The translations under genes and the position numbers were made by a program. A DNA stretch of 64,000 bases from Streptomyces genisteinicus (GTDB taxonomy: Bacteria; Actinomycetota; Actinomycetes; Streptomycetales; Streptomycetaceae): the NCBI RefSeq assembly GCF_014489615.1, contig NZ_CP060825.1:7238001-7302000 (forward strand), read 5' to 3'. Shown here one piece after another: positions 12,606-20,963 of this stretch. Every line of letters begins with the position of its first letter. The stretch's first letter is position 1. The notes beneath the pieces are model-generated. The model was not told where the DNA came from and searched no databases. It worked only from the letters and a program-made list of their open reading frames with translations.

Positions 12606-13388
12606 TCAGGCGCGCAGGGTTGCGCCGCCGTCGACGAACAGGTTCTGCATCGTGATGTGCCGGGCCCGGTCGGAGACCAGGAACAGCACGGCGTCGGCGA
12701 TGTCCTCCGGGTCGGCGATGCGGCCGAGGGGGACTCCCACCCGGAACTCCTCGGGCGTGCCCGCGATCACGCGGGCGCGGTCGTCCTCGCCCGTCCACAG
12801 CTGACGCTGCATCGGGGTGTCGGTCGAACCGGGCGAGACCACGTTGCAGCGGATGCCGTGGGGGGCGACCTCCAGTCCCAGGCAGCGGGTGAGCATCGTG
12901 GTGGCGGCCTTGGAGGCCGCGTACGCGCCCATGTTGGTGCGGGGGACCCCCGCCGCGTTGGACGCGACGGTCACCAGGGAGCCGCGTCCCCGGGGCACCA
13001 TGCGGCGGGCGAGCTCGCGCAGGACGAAGAAGACACCGTCCGTGTTGACCGCGAAGGTGTCCGACCAGTCCTTGTCGCTGGTGCCGGTGAGCGAGCCCGG
13101 ACGCAGGATTCCGGCCGCGCTGACGCCGGTGTCGATCGGGCCCAGTCCGCTCTCGACGCGCTCGACGACATCGGCGACGGCGGCGGCGTCGGAGACGTCC
13201 GCGGTGAAGGGGACCACACGTCCCCCGGAGCGCTCGGCGAGCTCCGTGAGTCCTTCGGCGGACACGTCGACGGCGGCGACGGTGGCACCGGTGCGGACCA
13301 GGGCGCCGACGACGGCGGCGCCTATTCCGCTGGCCGCGCCCGTGACGAACGCCACCGAGCCCACGACCTGAGCATCCCGGGCAGGCAT
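12606..13388 (-). CDS. dhbA: 2,3-dihydro-2,3-dihydroxybenzoate dehydrogenase (SDR family)
   Basis: A 260-residue NAD-dependent short-chain dehydrogenase that aromatizes the dihydrodiol to 2,3-DHB. The nucleotide-binding motif is VTGAASGIGAAVV (about residues 14-26), the active site is VASNAAGVPR...YAASKAA, and the family tail is FLVSDRARHITMQNLFVDGGATL, as in EntA. It is the first gene of the DHB operon. The ATG at 13388 is preceded by GAGGGGGAG-like purine-rich sequence, and an iron box centred at 13416 covers the likely promoter. Confidence 0.94.
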   Translation of the reverse strand: MPARDAQVVGSVAFVTGAASGIGAAVVGALVRTGATVAAVDVSAEGLTELAERSGGRVVPFTADVSDAAAVADVVERVESGLGPIDTGVSAAGILRPGSLTGTSDKDWSDTFAVNTDGVFFVLRELARRMVPRGRGSLVTVASNAAGVPRTNMGAYAASKAATTMLTRCLGLEVAPHGIRCNVVSPGSTDTPMQRQLWTGEDDRARVIAGTPEEFRVGVPLGRIADPEDIADAVLFLVSDRARHITMQNLFVDGGATLRA

Positions 13389-13406
13389 GAGCTCCCCCTC
13401 GCTAGG

Positions 13407-13425
13407 TTAAGTAAGGCTAACCTAA
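13407..13425 (-). promoter_or_regulatory. Iron box of the DHB biosynthesis operon
   Basis: TTAAGTAAGGCTAACCTAA matches the DmdR1/IdeR consensus in nearly all positions. It is 18 bp upstream of the dhbA start, so it should overlap the promoter and couple DHB synthesis to iron limitation, in parallel with the box at 7884. Confidence 0.88.
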
Positions 13426-14006
13426 GTCGTGCGAGGGTTACCGCGCAAGCTCGTCCTGTCGGACTGACCCGCGTGCCTGAGGGTGTGTCATGTCGCGTAC
13501 ACCATAGGGTTCCTGTCCGCCGCGGGCCGCCGAAGGCGGGTAATCGGCCGGATCGTGCGCCTGTGGCGGGTTGTCGCCGGGAGTGCGGCGGCGGCCCCGG
13601 AACGGGGTGGGATGCGGGTGCGGGGCGTACCTGCGCGCGGGGGTGGGCTTTCGCGCGGGGGCGTGGGCGGGGCCCCGTGTGGCCGATCCGGGTTTCCGTG
13701 CGCGGGCCGGGGGCTGGGCCCCGCTCCGGAGCGGGCTTCCGCGCAGGGGCCGTGCCTCGCCGGGTGTGCGCCGGCGCCTGAGGACCGGGCGGGATGCGGA
13801 TGCCGGGGCGGGCCCACGCGCGGGGCGGCGGGCCCACGGGATCGTCGGCGCCCTGCGGGCGTTCGCGGCGCTTCCCCGCGCGGGGGTGCTGGTTCCCCGT
13901 GCCGGACTGGGGGCTCCTGCGCGGGACGGGTGGCCGCCCTCGACGGCGGCCACCCGTGCCCGGCGCGGGCTGTCCGGGCCGCGCCCCGCGGCGCGGGGCG
14001 CGGCGT
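13426..14006. other. Gene-free, extremely G-rich spacer
   Basis: About 580 bp with no convincing gene. The + strand is G-rich with repeated gcgcggg and ggcggg words, and long open frames exist only because stop codons are rare at this GC. None shows codon-position bias or a recognizable product. The only structure identified is the hairpin at 13926-13957. Confidence 0.6.
13926..13957 (-). terminator. Rho-independent-like terminator downstream of the TerC gene
   Basis: Perfect 13-bp inverted repeat (ACGGGTGGCCGCC and its complement) with a 6-nt loop, 50 bp past the TerC stop on the minus strand. It lacks a clear U-run, which is common for Streptomyces terminators. Confidence 0.65.
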
Positions 14007-15068
14007 TCAGCTCTGCACGTCGGCCCTCTCGCCGCCGTCCGTCTCCGTCCGCGCGGCGTCCGCACCCGCCGGCGTCCCGTTCGCCGCCGTCTCCGCCGCG
14101 GCCTTCTCCGCCTCTTCCCTCTCCGCACGCTTCGAGGCGGTGAGGCTGGTGATCGTGGTGATGAGCAGGACGCCGAAGATGACGCCCAGGGAGACCGGGA
14201 GGGAGATCTCGGGGACGTCCAGGCTGGTCGTCTCGTGGAGGCCGTGCAGGACCAGCTTGACGCCGATGAAGGCGAGGATGACCGACAGGCCGTAGGACAG
14301 GTGCACCAGCTTCTTCAGCAGCCCGACGATGAGGAAGTACAGCTGTCGCAGGCCCATCAGCGCGAAGGCGTTCGCCGTGAAGACGATGTACGGGTCCTGG
14401 GTCAGGCCGAAGATCGCCGGGATCGAGTCGACCGCGAAGAGCAGGTCCGTGATGCCGATCGCCAGCATCACGATCAGCATCGGGGTGGCGAGGCGCTTCC
14501 CGTTCTCCCGGACGAACATCTTCGTGCCGTGCCACTGGTCGGTGGAGGGGAGCCGCCGTTCGACCGCCTTCATCAGGCGCCCCTCCTCCCAGTCCTCCTC
14601 CTGCTCGCCGGCGCGGGCCTCCTGGATCAGCTTCCACGCGGTCCAGATGAGGAACGCGCCGAAGAGGAAGAAGACCCAGGCGAACGAGTTGATCGCGGCG
14701 GCCCCCAGGGCGATGAACACCGCGCGCAGCACCAGCGCGATGAGCACACCGATCATCAGCACGCGCTGCTGGTAGATCGACGGGACCGCGAACTTCGCCA
14801 TGATCAGCACGAAGACGAAGAGGTTGTCCACGCTGAGCGACTTCTCGGTGACGTAGCCCGCGAAGAACTCGCCGGAGGCCTGCGCGTCGCCCCACAGCAG
14901 CAGGCCCACCCCGAAGACCGTGGCGAGGGCGATCCAGACGGCGCTCCAGATGCCCGCCTCCTTGATGGAGACGTCGTGCGGCTTGCGCCCGCCGATGAAG
15001 AAGTCGGCCGCGATCAGCACGCACAGACCGCCAACGGTGAGCACCCACATGGTCGTTGAGACGTTCAA
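14007..15068 (-). CDS. TerC/Alx-family integral membrane protein
   Basis: A 353-residue polytopic membrane protein of the TerC family. Family landmarks are ADFFIGGRKPHDVS, GYVTEKSLSVDNLFVFVLIM with acidic residues within a membrane segment, and DLLFAVDSIPAIFGLTQDPYIVFTANAFALMGLRQ. The C-terminal 60 residues are charged and Ala/Glu-rich (soluble tail). Start chosen is TTG at 15068 with GGAAGGGA upstream; ATG at 15050 is an alternative. TerC/Alx proteins are linked to tellurite resistance and, in several bacteria, manganese efflux; the substrate here cannot be read from sequence. Ends with a terminator hairpin. Confidence 0.93.
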   Translation of the reverse strand: MNVSTTMWVLTVGGLCVLIAADFFIGGRKPHDVSIKEAGIWSAVWIALATVFGVGLLLWGDAQASGEFFAGYVTEKSLSVDNLFVFVLIMAKFAVPSIYQQRVLMIGVLIALVLRAVFIALGAAAINSFAWVFFLFGAFLIWTAWKLIQEARAGEQEEDWEEGRLMKAVERRLPSTDQWHGTKMFVRENGKRLATPMLIVMLAIGITDLLFAVDSIPAIFGLTQDPYIVFTANAFALMGLRQLYFLIVGLLKKLVHLSYGLSVILAFIGVKLVLHGLHETTSLDVPEISLPVSLGVIFGVLLITTITSLTASKRAEREEAEKAAAETAANGTPAGADAARTETDGGERADVQS

Positions 15069-15489
15069 CCCGGATCCCTTCCTGAAAGAGTGCTCAACAG
15101 TACGCGGAGATCCAAGAGTTGGTAAAGGAATGGCAAGGAAGGTCACTCGATGGCCTGATACCGGCCGGTTCGCATGGTCCAGCGGCCCGGCAACCCCCTT
15201 GCGGCGGCGAGAGCCTCCGCTGCGGTACGCCCCCGGGGCCTCACCCGCGCCGCAACGTCAGCGGCGCGTCACCCGCGCGGTGAATCCGGTCCGGCGTCAC
15301 GAGCGGAACACACCGTGCCGCCGTCCCCGGGCGAGGACGGCGGCGAGCAGCCGACGACGCGGTCCGTGCCGCTGCGTCCGCGGCGGCGTGCCACACCGCC
15401 GCGGCGTACGCACCCACGGCAGGCTGGTGCCCTTCGTGGTGCCTCCCGCCGGCAGCGCCATGACCGCCCCGACCAACCGAGGAGCTGGA
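15069..15489. other. Intergenic region between terC and crtU
   Basis: About 420 bp between divergently oriented genes. It should contain both promoters, but I see no recognizable operator. Several in-frame start codons upstream of crtU (for example ATG at 15460) give low-complexity Arg/Pro-rich extensions and are judged not used. Confidence 0.5.
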
Positions 15490-17046
15490 GTGACCCTGCG
15501 ACGGACACCCGAGAACCCTGCACCGCGCCGCGGCAGGGACCGGCGGGCGGAGATCCTGCACCCGCCCGCCGGACGGCCCCGGTTCACGGGGGACGCCCCC
15601 CGCGTCGCCGTCGTCGGCGGCGGGATCGCCGGACTCGCGGCCGCCACCGGCCTCGCCGAGCGCGGCGCCCGGGTGACCCTGTACGAGCGCGAACCCACCC
15701 TCGGCGGCCGCCTCGCCGGCTGGCCGGTCGACCTGGGCGACGGCTCCCGGGTCACCATGAGCCGCGGCTTCCACGCCTTCTTCCGCCAGTACTACAACCT
15801 GCGCGGCCTGCTGCGCAGGGCCGACGGCGGGCTCAGCATGCTCACCGCCGTGCCGGACTACCCCCTCCAGCACAGCGCCGGCCTGCGCGACAGCTTCGCC
15901 AGGGTCCCCAGGACGCCCCCGTGGAGCGCGGCCGGCTTCGCCGCCCTCAGCCCCACCTTCGGCTGGCGCGACCTGGCCCGCATGGACCCGCGGGCCGCCC
16001 TGCCCCTCCTCGACGTCCGCGTGCCCGACGTCCACACCGCACTCGACGGCGTCAGCGCCCACGACTTCCTGACCGCCGTCCGCTTCCCCGAAGCGGCGCA
16101 CCACCTCGCCTTCGAGGTCTTCTCCCGCAGCTTCTTCGCGGACCCGCGCGAACTCTCGGCCGCGGAACTGGTGCTCATGTTCCACATCTACTTCCTCGGC
16201 TCCAGCGAGGGCCTGCTCTTCGACGTCCCCGCCGAACCCTTCCCCCAGGCGCTGTGGGACCCGCTGGCCGCCTACCTGACGGGCCACGGAGTCCGGCTGC
16301 GCACCGCCACGCCGGTCGAGGAGGTCGCACCGCTGGGGTCGGGCGGCCACCGGATCACGGCGGACGGCCGGACCGAGCGCTTCGACGCCACCGTGCTCGC
16401 CCTCGACACACCGGGGCTGCGCGCCCTCGTCTCCGCCTCGCCCGGCGTGGCCGACCCGGCGTGGCGGGACGGCGTCCGGCGCCTGCGCACGGCACCGCCG
16501 TTCCTGGTCTCCCGGCTCTGGCTCGACCGCCCGGTCGACCGCGGACGGGCGGGCTTCCTCGGCACCAGCGGATACGGCTCGCTCGACAACGTGAGCGTCC
16601 TGGAGCGCTGGGAGGGCGAGGCCGCCCGCTGGGCCGCGCGCACCGGCGGATCCGTCGTCGAACTGCACGCCTACGCGCTCGACCCCGGAGCCGACCGGCA
16701 GGTCGAGCAGAAGCGGCTGCTCGAACAGCTCCACCGTGTGTACCCCGAGACGGCGGACGCCCGGATCACGGACCAGCGGCACGAGTGGCGCGCGGACTGC
16801 CCCCTCTTCCCGGTGGGCACCTACGGCGACCGGCCGGGCGTGCGCACCCAGGACCCCACGCTCGTGGTCGCCGGCGACCTGGTGCGCACGGATCTGCCCG
16901 TCGCCCTGATGGAACGGGCGGCCACCAGCGGCTTCCTCGCCGCCAACGTCCTGCTCCAGCGCTGGGGGGTGCGCGGCCAGACCCTCTGGACGGTTCCCCG
17001 GCGCGGCAGGTCCCGGGCCATGCGGCTGCTCGCCTCGCTCGCCTGA
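15490..17046 (+). CDS. crtU: Carotene desaturase/methyltransferase CrtU (aromatic carotenoid synthase)
   Basis: A 518-residue FAD-dependent enzyme. An FAD dinucleotide-binding motif VAVVGGGIAGLAAATGLAE lies near residue 40, followed by LGGRLAGWPVDL and SRGFHAFFRQYYNLRGLLRR, which is characteristic of actinobacterial CrtU. The C-terminus has VVAGDLVRTDLPVALMERAATSG, the second FAD contact. In S. griseus CrtU converts the beta-ionone ring of carotenes to an aromatic ring (isorenieratene pathway). GTG at 15490 was chosen because AGGAG lies at proper spacing; ATG 15460 is an alternative. It faces the Rieske-crtB-crtI-crtE operon convergently. Confidence 0.93.
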   Translation: MTLRRTPENPAPRRGRDRRAEILHPPAGRPRFTGDAPRVAVVGGGIAGLAAATGLAERGARVTLYEREPTLGGRLAGWPVDLGDGSRVTMSRGFHAFFRQYYNLRGLLRRADGGLSMLTAVPDYPLQHSAGLRDSFARVPRTPPWSAAGFAALSPTFGWRDLARMDPRAALPLLDVRVPDVHTALDGVSAHDFLTAVRFPEAAHHLAFEVFSRSFFADPRELSAAELVLMFHIYFLGSSEGLLFDVPAEPFPQALWDPLAAYLTGHGVRLRTATPVEEVAPLGSGGHRITADGRTERFDATVLALDTPGLRALVSASPGVADPAWRDGVRRLRTAPPFLVSRLWLDRPVDRGRAGFLGTSGYGSLDNVSVLERWEGEAARWAARTGGSVVELHAYALDPGADRQVEQKRLLEQLHRVYPETADARITDQRHEWRADCPLFPVGTYGDRPGVRTQDPTLVVAGDLVRTDLPVALMERAATSGFLAANVLLQRWGVRGQTLWTVPRRGRSRAMRLLASLA

Positions 17047-17053
17047 GGTGGAC

Positions 17054-17087
17054 GGGCCGGCCGCGGACACGCGTCCGCGGCCGGCCC
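17054..17087. terminator. Bidirectional terminator between crtU and the Rieske gene
   Basis: A perfect inverted repeat with 15-bp arms (GGGCCGGCCGCGGAC at 17054-17068) and a 4-nt loop, 8 bp after the crtU stop. It lies between convergent genes and can serve both. Confidence 0.8.
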
Positions 17088-17143
17088 CAGGCCGCTCCGG
17101 GGCCGCCGACAGGGGGTGTGACCCCACGGCACCGGAGCGGGGC

Positions 17144-18409
17144 TCAGCCGGGGAACCGCCCGGTGCTCCGCAGCGCCCAGCGGCGCTCCGCGTACGCGAG
17201 ATCGTCCCGCCACAGGCGGCCCGCCGTACGGCGCATCAGCGGCCTGAGCAGGGGAGCCACCGCCCGGGCGGCCGCGAATCCGGGCCGCTCCGACGTGGCG
17301 ATCACCGCTTCCGTCACGGCGGTACGCGGATTGCCCCCCGCGTCCGGACCCAGGGGAGTGGCATGGGTCTCCACCACCGAGCCCACCCCCTCGCCCTCGG
17401 TGATGTGCATGACCACCGTGCGGGGCTCGGGCGTGGTGAACACCGCGCGGACCGGCACCACGGCACGGCCCGCCACCTTGAAGGCGACGTCCACGGCGAA
17501 GCCGTCCGCGACGTCCGACGCCTGGTCACCGGTCTGCCCGCGCACCGTGAGATCGACGAACGAGTAGGGGTGGAACCACGCGCCGTGCCAGGGGTCGAGA
17601 CGGTTCGCGACGACGTCCTCGGGCTCGCAGGTGCCGACGGTCGTGTACACGGCCGCCACCGAGCGCGCCGGGTCCGGCCGTGCGGGCAGCACCGGCTCCT
17701 CCAGCGGCGGCTCGCCGCCCGGGCCGTCCAGACGCACCCACACCAGCACACCGTCGTCGTGCACCGGGTACGGGGCCCAGCCCGCGAACGGCCCGCCGTC
17801 CAGCGCCAGTCCGTGCCAGTGGCACACCAGGGTCCCGCAGACCACGGGGCTCTCCCGGAGCGGGGCGCCGAGATGCGGACACGCTCCGGGGCCGGCGACG
17901 AGGCGGCCGGCCGCGTTCCTCCAGACGACCACCTCGCGCCCGGCCACGGTCCGGCCGAGCGGCGCGCCGTCCCCGATCGCGGTGCTCGCCGCGAGTACGT
18001 ACCAGTTGCCCGAAGGCTGAGCGTGCGCCCACGCGAGGGCCTGGGCGATCACGGCGGGCCTCGCCTCCCGCCAGGTCGCGCCCTGCCGGTGCCAGGGGAC
18101 CGGCCTCCGCAGCCGCAGGGGCACCCGGTCCCGCAGACCGCGCCGCGCGCGCGGCGCCGGCGGCTGCCGCCGCGGTCGCGGTTCCTGTGGACCCGTTCCC
18201 CCGCCTGGCGGTCGCGGTTCCTCCCGCTCCGCCACTCCGCGCGGCGGTCCCTGCTCCTGCCGTTCCGCCGTCACCTCGTCCTGCGGGACCGGCTTCCGGA
18301 GTTCCGTCTCCTCGTCCCGTACGACGGCCTCCCGCTGCTCCGTCCTCTCGGCGCGCAAAGCCTGCTCCGTCCCCTCGGCGCGCAGGAGCGGTTCCTGCCG
18401 TTCCGTCAT
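17144..18409 (-). CDS. Rieske [2Fe-2S] protein of the carotenoid cluster (DUF5914-like)
   Basis: A 421-residue protein. Residues 1-110 are low complexity, Glu/Arg/Pro-rich, with repeated RAEGTEQ/RAERTEQ-like units. Then comes a Rieske domain with CPHLGAPL (C-x-H) and CHWHGLAL (C-x2-H), enough to bind a [2Fe-2S] cluster. The C-terminal half resembles proteins found next to crtU in Streptomyces (DUF5914 as I recall it). It is probably an oxygenase or electron-transfer component acting on carotenoids, but its reaction is unknown to me. The start ATG at 18409 overlaps the crtB stop. Confidence 0.85.
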   Translation of the reverse strand: MTERQEPLLRAEGTEQALRAERTEQREAVVRDEETELRKPVPQDEVTAERQEQGPPRGVAEREEPRPPGGGTGPQEPRPRRQPPAPRARRGLRDRVPLRLRRPVPWHRQGATWREARPAVIAQALAWAHAQPSGNWYVLAASTAIGDGAPLGRTVAGREVVVWRNAAGRLVAGPGACPHLGAPLRESPVVCGTLVCHWHGLALDGGPFAGWAPYPVHDDGVLVWVRLDGPGGEPPLEEPVLPARPDPARSVAAVYTTVGTCEPEDVVANRLDPWHGAWFHPYSFVDLTVRGQTGDQASDVADGFAVDVAFKVAGRAVVPVRAVFTTPEPRTVVMHITEGEGVGSVVETHATPLGPDAGGNPRTAVTEAVIATSERPGFAAARAVAPLLRPLMRRTAGRLWRDDLAYAERRWALRSTGRFPG

Positions 18410-19419
18410 CCCGTGCTCCTCTTCTCCGCGGCCACGGCCGCCGTGCCCCGCGCCGCCGCAGGGGCGCCGCCGGGGCGTCCCGCGGCGGCACGGCCGGCCC
18501 GGACGGTGACGGAGCCGGCCACCGCCGCCAGGGCCAGGGCGGCCCTGCGCCGCCGGGAGACCACCGCGCGGCGGTGCAGCACCCGGAAGCCGTCCGACTC
18601 GATGGCCCCGAGGATGTCCTGGTACAGCGTGAAGGCCGTCCGCATGCAGGGGCGTGCCACGGGATCCAGCATGGCCAGCCCCGGTTCGGCCTCCCGGTAG
18701 ACGTCCCGCGTCAGGGTGATGCCCGCCCGGAGCGCTGCCCGGATGCGCGGGTCGTCGCGCCCCGAACGCCGGCTCCAGGCCAGCAGGCCGCGGTCCACGC
18801 CGTGCGCCGCCAGCAGATCCTGCGGCAGATAGACCCGCCCGCGGTCCAGGTCCTCGCCGACGTCCCGCAGGAAGTTGGTGAGCTGGAAGGCGATCCCGAG
18901 CGCAGCCGCGTGCGGCGCCGCCTCGGCGCGGGGGACCACCGTGCCGAGCACCGGCAGCATCTGGAGGCCGATCACCGCGGCCGAACCGTGCATGTACCGC
19001 GCGAGATGCTCGTAGGTCGGGTACTCCGTGACGTCCAGGTCGCTCGCCATGGACTCCATGAAGTCCGCGAAGTACGCCGGGTCGATGTCGTACCGCGCCG
19101 CCGTGTGCACCAGGGCCCGGATCACCGGCTCCTCGCTGCGGCCGGTCCGCAGACCGGTGTCCATCCGCTCCCGCAGCCCGCGCAGGGCCCGCTCGCGTTC
19201 CGCCCGCGACGCCGAGCTGTCGAGGTCGTCGACGATGTCGTCGGCCCACCGGGCGAATCCGTACAGGGCGTGCACGGCGGGCCGGCGCCCGACGGGCAGG
19301 AAGCGGGCGGCGAGGAAGTACGTCCGGCCGTGGCGCGCGTTGAGACGCCGGCAGATCGCGTAGGCCGCGCGCAGTTCCGGGTCGTCGATGCCGGCGGCGT
19401 CCAGCTCGCGGCGCGTCAT
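18406..19419 (-). CDS. crtB: Phytoene synthase
   Basis: A 337-residue prenyl synthase joining two geranylgeranyl-PP molecules to give phytoene. The substrate-Mg motifs are RRWADDIVDDLD-like (ARWADDIVDDLD, first Asp-rich motif) and FQLTNFLRDVGEDLDRGRVYLPQD (second motif). The family opening YAICRRLNARHGRTYFLAARFLP is clear. The C-terminal ~45 residues are an Ala/Arg-rich extension. The ATG overlaps the crtI stop by four bases, so the pair should be translated together. Confidence 0.95.
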   Translation of the reverse strand: MTRRELDAAGIDDPELRAAYAICRRLNARHGRTYFLAARFLPVGRRPAVHALYGFARWADDIVDDLDSSASRAERERALRGLRERMDTGLRTGRSEEPVIRALVHTAARYDIDPAYFADFMESMASDLDVTEYPTYEHLARYMHGSAAVIGLQMLPVLGTVVPRAEAAPHAAALGIAFQLTNFLRDVGEDLDRGRVYLPQDLLAAHGVDRGLLAWSRRSGRDDPRIRAALRAGITLTRDVYREAEPGLAMLDPVARPCMRTAFTLYQDILGAIESDGFRVLHRRAVVSRRRRAALALAAVAGSVTVRAGRAAAGRPGGAPAAARGTAAVAAEKRSTG

Positions 19420-20963
19420 GACGCACCCGGCCCGGTCGCGGCGGCACGCGGGGCGGCCGCCGCCGCCCGCCGGACCCCGCGGCCGCCGCCGGTGATCCGG
19501 GCGGCGGCGAGCTTCCCGGAGATCAGCACCGTGGGCACCCCGACCCCGGGCGTGGTGCCGCAGCCCGCGATCACCGCGTTGCCGGTGCCGCGGACCATGT
19601 TGCGCGGCCGGAACGGGCCCGTCTGCGCGAACGTGTGCGCGGCGGAGAACGGTGTCCCCGCCGCGTGGCCCTGGGCGCTCCAGTCGGCCGGGGTGACGAG
19701 GCACTCCTGCTCGATCGACGACGCGATCCCGTCGAGACCGCGCTTGTCGAGCACCGTCAGCAGGCTGTCCCGGTAGCCGGGCGCCAGATCGCGCCACTCG
19801 CGGGCCCCGGGCCCGATGTCGGTGTTGGGGCAGGGGGCGAGGATGTAGTGCAGGTGCTTTCCCTCCGGCGCGAGCGACGGGTCGTGGGCCGTGGGCCGGG
19901 TGATGAGGAGCGACGGATCGCTCATGAGGTCCCCCTGCCGGGTGAGTTCGCGGAACGTGCTCCGCCAGGCTGCGCCGAAGGAGATCGTGTGATGGGCGAG
20001 CTGCGGCCACGTCCGGTCCGTCCCCGCGTGCAGCACCACGGCGGACGGGGAGTGGCGCAGGGCGGCGGGCCGGCGCGGCGCCCGGCCGAGCAGGCGGTGG
20101 ACGACCGGCAGATCCGGCGTCAGCACCACGGCGTCGCAGGCGATGCGGTCGCCGTCGGTCGTGTGCACGGCCGTGATCCGCTCGCCCCTGCGCTCCAGCC
20201 GCGCGACTTCGGTACTCCAGCGGAACTCCGCTCCCGCCCCGGCGGCGGACTCGGCCATGGCGCGCGGCAGGGCGTGCATCCCGCCCCGCGGGAAGTACAC
20301 ACCGGCCACCGTGTCCATGTACGCGATCACCGCGTACGCGGCCAGGGCCCGTTCGGGAGCCACCCCGGCGTACAGCGCCTGGAAGGAGAACACGCGGCGC
20401 AGCCTCTCGTCCGAGAGGAAGCGCCCGATCCGCGGATCCAGCCGGCCGAAGGCGCCCAGCCGGGCCAGCCGCAGCAGATCGGGGCGCAGCAGCTGGAAGG
20501 GCGAGTCGAAGTTGCTGTCGATGAACCGCCGCATCTGCGCGGCGTACAGATCGGTGAGCCACCGGCGCAGCCGCCGGTATCCCGCGGCCTCGCGGTCCCC
20601 GGCGAAGCGCCGGACCTCCTCCTCCATCGCCTCCGCCCCGGTGTGCACGTCGAGCCGGGAGCCGTCGGCGAAGTGCGCCCGGTAGGCGGGGTGCAGCTCC
20701 ACGAGGTCGACCCGGTCGGCGAGCCGGTCGCCGACCGCGGCGAACGCCTCGTCGGCGATCTCCGGCATGGTCAGCACGGTCGGGCCGCTGTCGACGCGGT
20801 AGCCGCCCATCTCGAAACGCCCCGCTCGTCCGCCCGGCAGCGCGTCGCGCTCGACGACGGTGACGCGACGCCCCGCCCCCAGCAGGTGCAGCGCCGCGGA
20901 CAGGCCCGACAGGCCCGCCCCCACGACCACCACATGGTCGGTGGGACCCTGGACGGTCTTCAC
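19416..20963 (-). CDS. crtI: Phytoene desaturase
   Basis: A 515-residue FAD enzyme that introduces double bases into phytoene to give lycopene-type products. N-terminal VVVVGAGLSGLSAALHLLGAGRRVTVVERDALPGGRAG is the dinucleotide-binding fold; the C-terminal motif is GTGNAVIAGCGTTPGVGVPTVLISGKLAA, typical of CrtI. The last 25 residues are Ala/Arg-rich. The ATG at 20963 overlaps the crtE stop (ATGA). It is the middle gene of crtE-crtI-crtB-Rieske. Confidence 0.95.
   Translation of the reverse strand: MKTVQGPTDHVVVVGAGLSGLSAALHLLGAGRRVTVVERDALPGGRAGRFEMGGYRVDSGPTVLTMPEIADEAFAAVGDRLADRVDLVELHPAYRAHFADGSRLDVHTGAEAMEEEVRRFAGDREAAGYRRLRRWLTDLYAAQMRRFIDSNFDSPFQLLRPDLLRLARLGAFGRLDPRIGRFLSDERLRRVFSFQALYAGVAPERALAAYAVIAYMDTVAGVYFPRGGMHALPRAMAESAAGAGAEFRWSTEVARLERRGERITAVHTTDGDRIACDAVVLTPDLPVVHRLLGRAPRRPAALRHSPSAVVLHAGTDRTWPQLAHHTISFGAAWRSTFRELTRQGDLMSDPSLLITRPTAHDPSLAPEGKHLHYILAPCPNTDIGPGAREWRDLAPGYRDSLLTVLDKRGLDGIASSIEQECLVTPADWSAQGHAAGTPFSAAHTFAQTGPFRPRNMVRGTGNAVIAGCGTTPGVGVPTVLISGKLAAARITGGGRGVRRAAAAAPRAAATGPGAS

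Noticed and set aside
13483..14295. Open frame in the G-rich spacer
   Set aside because: Product is Gly/Arg/Pro-rich without motifs and runs antisense into the TerC gene; no ribosome-binding site.
14920..15489. Upstream extension of the CrtU frame
   Set aside because: The added ~190 residues are low complexity and the first part is antisense to terC; GTG 15490 has a good ribosome-binding site.
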